Shown: positions 58,928 to 64,000 of the stretch, in pieces | How the letters are laid out: each line of letters begins with the position of its first letter | Position numbering within the stretch: the stretch's first letter is position 1 | Origin: Haloferax sp046557615 | Lineage (GTDB): Archaea; Halobacteriota; Halobacteria; Halobacteriales; Haloferacaceae | Assembly: GCF_046557615.1 (NCBI RefSeq) | Contig: NZ_JBKIII010000001.1 | Coordinates: forward strand, 930,001 to 994,000 | Reading direction: 5' to 3' | Length of the DNA: 64,000 bases | The notes under the pieces: generated by a model | Database searches by the model: none | What the model was told of the DNA's origin: nothing | What the model saw: only the letters and a program-made list of their open reading frames with translations | Position numbers and translations under genes: made by a program

Positions 58928-60646
58928 TCAGAGGAGCGTCCCGGCTGCGACGAACGCGGCAACGAAGGTCAACGTCGCCGAGACGAGTGCTTTCCCGACG
59001 TTGTGGGCGACGAGCGAGCGGTCGAGTCCGTTTGCGACACCGACCGAGAGAGTGGTGAGAATCACCGCAGAGAGAAGTACGTACCCACCGACGGCGAGAC
59101 CAAGGTCTGCGGTCGCCAGCGGTTCGGCGACGCCCGCCGAATCGAGCGACCGAGCGGGGCCCATCCCGTCGGCCAGTGCGACGGTCGCACCCGCGACGAG
59201 CGGACCGAACACCGAACCCGTATTCGACAGCGTGTCGGTGATGCTAGCGAGTTCGCGCCGAGCGTCGGTATCCAACCGACTCAATGCCGCGAGTTGGTCG
59301 GCCATCGAGACGATTGCGTGACCAGCAGGGCGACCCTCGCTGGCGGCGAGACCGAGCAACGTCGCCACGCTGGCAACTCGCTGACTCGGGAGGTCGTCGA
59401 GGACGCCGTACTCGCCGCAGAAGGATGCGACGACGCCGACGCGGAGGCGGTTCTGGACGCCAACCGCGGCCTCGAACAGCTCACCGGTCGCACCGGGCAC
59501 AGACGTCGCGGCACGCGCGAGTGCCGATTCGACGGCCTCACCGTCGTTAATCGCGCGACCAACGAGGTAGAGAACGTCGGAGAGTCCGTCCTCGGCCGCC
59601 CGAACGCGTTCGCGGAGTTCGATAACGGGGCGAGTGACGACGAACAATCCCAAGCCGATTCCAAGCCCGAGTGCCGCGAGCGGAGCGGCCCACGGTGCAA
59701 CGAAGAGGTTCACCGAGACGAACCCTATCGTAGCGGCCCCCACTGAAGTAGCGAGCGCGACGAATCGGTGGTCCGCAACTGCGGAGTGCGACGTATCGAC
59801 CGAGACAGACGCGAATACAACCGGGCGACGTGCGAGTACCCAGCCGATAGCGCCCACGAGCGCGACGGGGAGGAGAACGTCGTACAGGAGGACGACGTGC
59901 ATCACAGAGAGTCGGATGCCAGCGATGCGGGCGGCGGGGAGTGCGCCGACGAGCGCGAGCGGGAGTAAGACACCGAACGCGTACACGGCAGTCACCGGTC
60001 CGCGAACCTCACTCGTGAAGGATGCGAGCCGATTGCGCGTCCCCTCTCGAACGAGTTCGTGCGCTCTGTCGAGGGCGCGGTCGCGTTCTCCCGCTGGGGC
60101 ATCAGCGGCCGTTTCGACCAGCGCGGCGGCACGGTCGAGTGCGGGGAACCACGAGCGCCACGCTGCTGCAAAGTCACCGAGGCCGGTCCGAGGCGACCCA
60201 CGTGCGTGTTCGACGTGTGCAGCGAGCGAGTCCGAAAGCGGGTCATCACCCGACTGTGCGGCGAAGATAGTCGCGCGCTCGACAGCGGGTTCGACACGCA
60301 TTCGAAGGACCAGACGACCAACCAGCGCGGGTGCATTTCCGAGCGCCTGCGTTCGCTCGAGTGCGGCGAGCCAAACCGGGAGAGTGTGAACGGTGTGCGC
60401 CGTCACGAGCATCACCGCGAGCGCGACGACCAACGCACTCAATGTCGGGACGACGAACACCGAACAGAGTCCGGCGAGCGCGCCAGTCGGAATCGCAACA
60501 CCGTAACCTGCCTGAACGACCGTTTCGGCGTCGGTATCCACACCGAGAAACGCCAACGAGCGACGAAGTTCGTCGCTCGGGTCGGTGGAGATTGGGGCGA
60601 GGCGGGCGACTGCGGGAAGCACCGAATCGAGCGCGAGCGTGGTCAT
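58928..60646 (-). CDS. Type II/IV secretion-type membrane platform protein (TadC/PilC-like)
   Basis: A 572-residue polytopic membrane protein with two T2SSF-like halves. Cytoplasmic helical domains (about 95-205 and 345-480, the second with SVPGATGELFEAAVGVQNRL) alternate with groups of membrane helices (about 45-90, 215-330 and 510-570). This is the architecture of archaeal PilC/FlaJ platform proteins that the assembly ATPase drives. Its ATG overlaps the ATPase stop as ATGA, as usual for this pair. It lacks an adjacent prepilin peptidase gene. Confidence 0.9.
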   Translation of the reverse strand: MTTLALDSVLPAVARLAPISTDPSDELRRSLAFLGVDTDAETVVQAGYGVAIPTGALAGLCSVFVVPTLSALVVALAVMLVTAHTVHTLPVWLAALERTQALGNAPALVGRLVLRMRVEPAVERATIFAAQSGDDPLSDSLAAHVEHARGSPRTGLGDFAAAWRSWFPALDRAAALVETAADAPAGERDRALDRAHELVREGTRNRLASFTSEVRGPVTAVYAFGVLLPLALVGALPAARIAGIRLSVMHVVLLYDVLLPVALVGAIGWVLARRPVVFASVSVDTSHSAVADHRFVALATSVGAATIGFVSVNLFVAPWAAPLAALGLGIGLGLFVVTRPVIELRERVRAAEDGLSDVLYLVGRAINDGEAVESALARAATSVPGATGELFEAAVGVQNRLRVGVVASFCGEYGVLDDLPSQRVASVATLLGLAASEGRPAGHAIVSMADQLAALSRLDTDARRELASITDTLSNTGSVFGPLVAGATVALADGMGPARSLDSAGVAEPLATADLGLAVGGYVLLSAVILTTLSVGVANGLDRSLVAHNVGKALVSATLTFVAAFVAAGTLL

Positions 60647-62589
60647 TGCGACACACCTCCCGCGTTCGCTACCAGGTCAGCAGGGCGCGTCTGGTCCGTC
60701 TCGGCGAGCATCGAGAGGTGCGCTTCCCGACAGTCGAGTGTGGCGAGAACGTCAGTGTAGGATTCTTCGGGCGCGGCAATCGACTCGGCGACGTGGCAAT
60801 CACCACGTGAGAGTGCGCCGGTCGGGGCCAACCGCTCGCCATCGTGGGTGAACAGCGTTTCGAAGGTCGCATCCTTGCCAGTCGAACGGACTTCCTCGAT
60901 GGTCGCCACGCGATGGCTTCCAGCGTGTTCGCACGTGATTACGAGGTCCGTCGTCGCGAAAGAGGAGGGCGAGACGCCGAGGTCGGAGACGACACGCTCT
61001 CTGACCGCAGCAGCGCCGTTTCCGTGAATCGTCCCGAGTGCCGCACTCGAATTCGACCCGACGCGCATCGCTTCGAACAACACCGCGGCTTCGTCGCCTC
61101 GAACTTCACCCACGACGAGTGCGCCGTCACCGAGCCGGAGCGCAGTGTGCAGTGCATCCTGTGGCGTCGGGGCAGGACCGCCTGCGGGGTCCGTTTTGAG
61201 TGCTTGTACGTCGCGCCCAGCGTCCTGTAAGGCACCAGCGGGAAGTTCGGGGGCATCTTCGATGAGGACCGTCCGAACGTCTGGAGGGAGGTCCCACAGA
61301 AGCGACCCGAGGAACGTCGTCTTCCCGGCACCGCGAGCGCCAGCGACGAGGACAGATGCGCCACGTTCGACCGCGAGCGAACAGAGTGCGGCGGCCTCAG
61401 CACTGAGCGTGCCGTTTGCGACGAGCGAGGGGAGTGTCAGCGGCGACTCGTCGTGTCGGCGGAAGGCGAATCCGAGACCGTCGCTCGCCGGGGCGGTCAC
61501 GCCCGCAACGCGGACACGGCCAGAACCAACGTCGATAACGGCGTCGAGCGTCGGGTCCGCACGCGAGAACGATGACCCACTCTCACGGCGCAGACGCGAC
61601 GCGAGCGACTCCGCGCCGCCCGGCGCGAGACGGACGTTCGTCCGCATCGTCCTGCCATCGACCACGACGCGAATCGGCGTCTCACAGATTGGATGCGAGA
61701 GGTACACGTCGGAGACAGACGGGTCGGCGAAGAAGTCGTCGAGAATGCCGAATCCGCGGACGTGCTTTCGTAAAATCGAGGTGAGCGTCGTAATTGAGTC
61801 GTCCGCGTCGGCGACGTGACGAACTGCTCGACCGGGTGCGCGCTCACCGCCGGAGACGACGCCACGTGCGAGTACGTCGTGCGCCTTGGCCAGCGTTCGA
61901 GCAGCCGCAGGGTCGAGATTCGACTCCGGTGGGTCGAGATGGTAGACCGGCTCTTCAGCGGTGTCGTATCGCCGGACGACCGCACCCGTTTCGAGTGTCT
62001 CGCGGCAGGTGAGACGAGCATCGACCGGTGGCTGTGTGTCGGCTCTGAAACGCGCGATTTTTGGACCGATGTGGGCGCGGAGTGCCGTCGAATAGTCTGC
62101 AGCGCGCGACACACCTTCGGCGAGTCCAGATTCGACGGCGGTGCGGCGAATCGCACCAGCTCGACCGAGTGCCTCGTGTGCGGCCGCAAGTGGGTCGTGG
62201 CGAGCGCGGGTTGCGAGTCGTTCGTCTCGATAATCGACGCGCTCGGCGAACCGGCCTGCGGCGACGAGCAACGCGCATGCATCGCCGTCGTACCGATGTT
62301 CCAGTCCACCAGTGTGAACGACAATCGCATCTACGTCTGCCGATTCGAGCGCAGAAATCACGGCGGCTCGACAATCAGGGTCGGTTGCGAGTGCCCCGCG
62401 TCCGGAACAGGAGTCGGCATCGACGACGAGTGAGCGACGCTCGTCGCCAGGATTGCCAGTCGGCGATGCAACCGTCATCTCGCAGGTACACCCGTTATCA
62501 TCCGGTGATTCGACACCCAACGCAGTCGCAACAGTGTCGCGGATGCGACCGACATCGAGCAGTGACGACGGGCCGAGCGTGTGAGTCAT
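60643..62589 (-). CDS. Type II/IV secretion-type assembly ATPase (PilB/TadA-like)
   Basis: A 648-residue hexameric ATPase that should power pilus or secretion assembly. The C-terminal domain has Walker A GARGAGKTTF, the Asp box VLIEDAPELP, Walker B ALVVGEVRGDEA and the His box LGTIHGNGAAA, all intact. The N-terminal 330 residues include a cysteine-containing region (Cys 34, 36, 61 and 73; DNGCTCEM, DSCSGRG, DPDC) unusual for halophile cytoplasmic proteins and possibly a metal site. It is coupled by ATGA to the platform protein and has its own promoter in a 32-base gap. Confidence 0.93.
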   Translation of the reverse strand: MTHTLGPSSLLDVGRIRDTVATALGVESPDDNGCTCEMTVASPTGNPGDERRSLVVDADSCSGRGALATDPDCRAAVISALESADVDAIVVHTGGLEHRYDGDACALLVAAGRFAERVDYRDERLATRARHDPLAAAHEALGRAGAIRRTAVESGLAEGVSRAADYSTALRAHIGPKIARFRADTQPPVDARLTCRETLETGAVVRRYDTAEEPVYHLDPPESNLDPAAARTLAKAHDVLARGVVSGGERAPGRAVRHVADADDSITTLTSILRKHVRGFGILDDFFADPSVSDVYLSHPICETPIRVVVDGRTMRTNVRLAPGGAESLASRLRRESGSSFSRADPTLDAVIDVGSGRVRVAGVTAPASDGLGFAFRRHDESPLTLPSLVANGTLSAEAAALCSLAVERGASVLVAGARGAGKTTFLGSLLWDLPPDVRTVLIEDAPELPAGALQDAGRDVQALKTDPAGGPAPTPQDALHTALRLGDGALVVGEVRGDEAAVLFEAMRVGSNSSAALGTIHGNGAAAVRERVVSDLGVSPSSFATTDLVITCEHAGSHRVATIEEVRSTGKDATFETLFTHDGERLAPTGALSRGDCHVAESIAAPEESYTDVLATLDCREAHLSMLAETDQTRPADLVANAGGVSQ

Positions 62590-62621
62590 ACGGCGGGATG
62601 GTCCCGTCCGAGTATTTGAAC
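62590..62621 (-). promoter_or_regulatory. Promoter with operator-like palindrome CGGGACCATCCCG (pilus cluster, copy 1)
   Basis: The 32-base gap before the ATPase gene contains a box A (GGTTCAAATACT on the coding strand, about 62611-62622) and a perfect palindrome with five-base arms around CCA (62594-62606), exactly five bases before the ATG. The gap has room for nothing else. Confidence 0.6.
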
Positions 62622-63062
62622 CTACGCCGTCTCGATGACGACGACCGGCGCGGTCGAATCACCCTGAAGCGTGAGTCTGAGCGAGTGTTCTCCCGGTTTG
62701 AGTTTTACTTCCCCACCAGAGACTCGAATTCGGGGCGTTGCGACTCGCCGGATAGCCCTCGTCCCGGTCGCCGTCGTCGTCGCGAGTTCGAGGCCGGTTC
62801 CGCCACGGAGCGTGAGCATCGAGACGCGTGTCTGTTTCCACGACCCAGTCGGGACCGAGACGGTGACGTGCCGGGTTGGACCCGCAAGTCCGGCAGGTGA
62901 TGGGTCTTCGTCCGCGACGAGTTCGGTTGCCGCGTGTGCAATCTCGTCCGCCGCCGTCTCGATGTGGACTGCGGTTGCATCGGCACGTGCGGCGTCGGCC
63001 GCCGGGAACACGACGCCCGCGATGGCGACGGCGAGAAGACACGAGAGGACGACTCGAATCAC
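62622..63062 (-). CDS. Pilus-cluster secreted protein (DUF7311-like)
   Basis: A 146-residue protein with a signal peptide or N-terminal anchor (MIRVVLSCLLAVAIAGVVFP, then DAARADATAVHIE) and an external beta-rich domain (VTVSVPTGSWKQTRVSMLTL, PGEHSLRLTLQGD). It overlaps the upstream coiled-coil gene by ATGA and precedes the ATPase promoter. Probably a minor exported component of the assembly system. Family number recalled from haloarchaeal annotations. Confidence 0.68.
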   Translation of the reverse strand: MIRVVLSCLLAVAIAGVVFPAADAARADATAVHIETAADEIAHAATELVADEDPSPAGLAGPTRHVTVSVPTGSWKQTRVSMLTLRGGTGLELATTTATGTRAIRRVATPRIRVSGGEVKLKPGEHSLRLTLQGDSTAPVVVIETA

Positions 63063-63538
63063 AGCACGTTACGGAGTCGGTTGGCCAATCCGTGGCCGTC
63101 GTCACGCACCGGTTCGTCGTCTGCTTCGACGTGCGCTGGCGCATGGTCGTTGCGAGCATCGACAGCCTCGGCAACCGCGGCCTCGTCGATACCGGATGCC
63201 GATTCGTCGATGAGTGCAGTTTCGAGCGACTCGGCTTTTGCGAGCGCGGCGTTTGCTCGTCGCTCTACGTCTTCGTTGACGGCGCGGATACCGCCGAGAT
63301 ACCCACGGACTGCCTGCGTCGCGGCATCGACTTCGTCCATCCGTTCGGAGAGTTCGTTCGCCGTGGTTTCGAGGTTCGAGAGACGAGATTCGACTGCCGC
63401 CGCATCTTCGAGCGAGGAGATGGCAACATCGTCGCCGGTCAGCGTGCGTTCGACGGCATCGAGTCGTGCTGAGAGCGTTTCAGGCTGTGGTGAGGCGGCG
63501 GGAGAGTGGTCAGTGTCGCGCGATGGGTCGTCGGTCAT
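63059..63538 (-). CDS. Coiled-coil protein of the pilus cluster (DUF7310-like)
   Basis: A 159-residue acidic soluble protein with an extended disordered N-terminus (DDPSRDTDHSPAASPQPETL) and a coiled-coil heptad region from about 22 to 110 (LSARLDAVERTLTGDDVAIS, LSNLETTANELSERMDEVDAA). No membrane segment is seen. It is the first gene of the assembly cluster and may be a cytoplasmic scaffold for the ATPase. Its promoter carries the shared palindrome. Confidence 0.72.
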   Translation of the reverse strand: MTDDPSRDTDHSPAASPQPETLSARLDAVERTLTGDDVAISSLEDAAAVESRLSNLETTANELSERMDEVDAATQAVRGYLGGIRAVNEDVERRANAALAKAESLETALIDESASGIDEAAVAEAVDARNDHAPAHVEADDEPVRDDGHGLANRLRNVL

Positions 63539-63575
63539 ACAGCGGGGTGGTTCCCTTATCGGTCATAAACTTCAG
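63539..63575 (-). promoter_or_regulatory. Promoter with operator-like motif GGGAACCACCCCG (pilus cluster, copy 3)
   Basis: On the coding strand a box A-like GTTTATGACC lies at about 63560-63570, followed by GGGAACCACCCCG (63543-63555), five bases before the start codon. The motif has the same position and core (GGG, ACCA, CCCG) as copies 1 and 2 but imperfect symmetry in its arms. It lies between the divergent coiled-coil gene and cetZ2; the cetZ2 side shows no copy. Confidence 0.5.
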
Positions 63576-63658
63576 GCGGTGAAATCGGGCAAATTGTCGC
63601 TTCCGACTCGGGTTCAGTGTGGGGAACGTTCAAGATGCGCCCCCGAGTCACCTAAGGT

Positions 63659-64000
63659 ATGAAAACGGTCCTCATAGGCGTGGGACAAGCCGGTGGGAAG
63701 CTCACGCAGGCCCTCCTCGAATTCGACAAGCAGATGGGATTCGGAGCGGTCCTCAGCGCAGTCGGAGTGAACACGGCGGAAGCCGACCTCCAGCCACTCC
63801 CCTTCGAGACGGTCCTCATCGGCCAAGACAGAGTCAATGGCCACGGCGTCGGCGGCGACAACGAACTCGGCGCAGAGGTCATGCAAGCCGACAAGACAGA
63901 AGTCCTCTCGGCGCTCGATGGTCGCATCACGGCCGAAGCCGAGTCGATATTCCTCGTCTCTGGCCTCGGTGGTGGGTCCGGGTCCGGCGGCACGCCCGTC
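63659..64000 (+). CDS. cetZ2: Tubulin-superfamily GTPase CetZ2 (5' part, cut by window end)
   Basis: Only the first 114 codons are in the window. The sequence starts MKTVLIGVGQAGGKLTQALL, has VAVN-like SAVGVNTAEADLQPL, VLIGQDRVNGHGVGGDNELG and the tubulin/FtsZ GTP-binding loop GLGGGSGSGGTPV. This is the CetZ group, which controls archaeal cell shape and motility; the sequence fits CetZ2 (recalled as HVO_0745) better than CetZ1. It is divergent from the pilus-like cluster, with a 120-base spacer. Confidence 0.93.
   Translation, partial: MKTVLIGVGQAGGKLTQALLEFDKQMGFGAVLSAVGVNTAEADLQPLPFETVLIGQDRVNGHGVGGDNELGAEVMQADKTEVLSALDGRITAEAESIFLVSGLGGGSGSGGTPV

Noticed and set aside
1..64000. tRNA genes, insertion sequences, CRISPR arrays or attachment sites
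   Set aside because: I looked for T-arm consensus sequences, transposase motifs, regular repeats and flanking direct repeats and saw none; a proper search could still find a diverged element.

Overview
The window is a gene-dense, high-GC piece of a haloarchaeal chromosome. Its proteins are strongly acidic, and it carries TFB, LonB, a thermosome subunit, AglD, CetZ and many short leaderless-type promoters (a TATA/box A about 25-30 bases before the start codon). From memory, the gene order and content match Haloferax volcanii DS2 read backwards, roughly from HVO_0806 (pyruvate kinase) to HVO_0745 (CetZ2). Anchors are AglD (HVO_0798), the CTAG methylase (HVO_0794), LonB (HVO_0783), NadM (HVO_0782), thermosome 3 (HVO_0778) and the zinc-finger microprotein HVO_0758. 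The source is therefore most likely a Haloferax species. Locus numbers are recalled, not looked up.

Layout. 1-921: end of a cytochrome bc (PetD) cluster. 1108-8965: pyruvate kinase, an S-layer-like glycoprotein, a membrane-anchored Mrr-fold protein, an NfeD-SPFH membrane pair and a tandem winged-helix regulator. 9000-10846: a lower-GC accessory patch with two orphan genes. 10950-15880: small regulator, AglD (N-glycosylation), nucleotide house-cleaning phosphatase, corrinoid-binding protein and TFB. 16022-25827: CTAG methylase followed by an aromatic amino acid supercluster (aroD, 3-dehydroquinate synthase II, ADH synthase, trpCBA), interrupted by a Nudix-like protein, a four-helix membrane protein and an ABC-2 permease. 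25939-34909: alkyltransferase-like protein, CPBP protease, LonB, NadM, SAM hydrolase, TRIC channel, APC permease and thermosome. 35052-39015: HalOD1/HTH-10 regulator pair, metal-site-deficient amidohydrolase fold, glycosyltransferase and methyltransferase. 39111-54084: mostly housekeeping genes, including several zinc-finger microproteins, a TRAM protein, radical SAM protein, small heat-shock protein, GT81-like glycosyltransferase, MFS transporter, aldo/keto reductase, DHH phosphoesterase and SDR. 54139-63538: a Tad/type IV pilus-like assembly cluster. 63659-end: the 5' part of cetZ2.

The most interesting observations are these. (1) Three promoters in the pilus-like cluster carry the same near-palindrome (GC arms around a 3-base CCA/TGG centre), each exactly five bases from the start codon, between box A and the ATG; this looks like a shared operator. 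(2) Two TGTACA hexamers, the known TrpY TRP box, sit 20 bp apart over the trpCBA box A and start. (3) A 12-codon mini-ORF is linked by ATGA overlaps on both sides, bridging a GT81-like gene and its downstream neighbour. (4) Several enzyme-fold proteins lack key catalytic residues (alkyltransferase fold with Asp for Cys, amidohydrolase fold without metal ligands, Nudix fold without its glutamates, Mrr fold without QxK). No tRNA, rRNA, insertion sequence or CRISPR array was seen.
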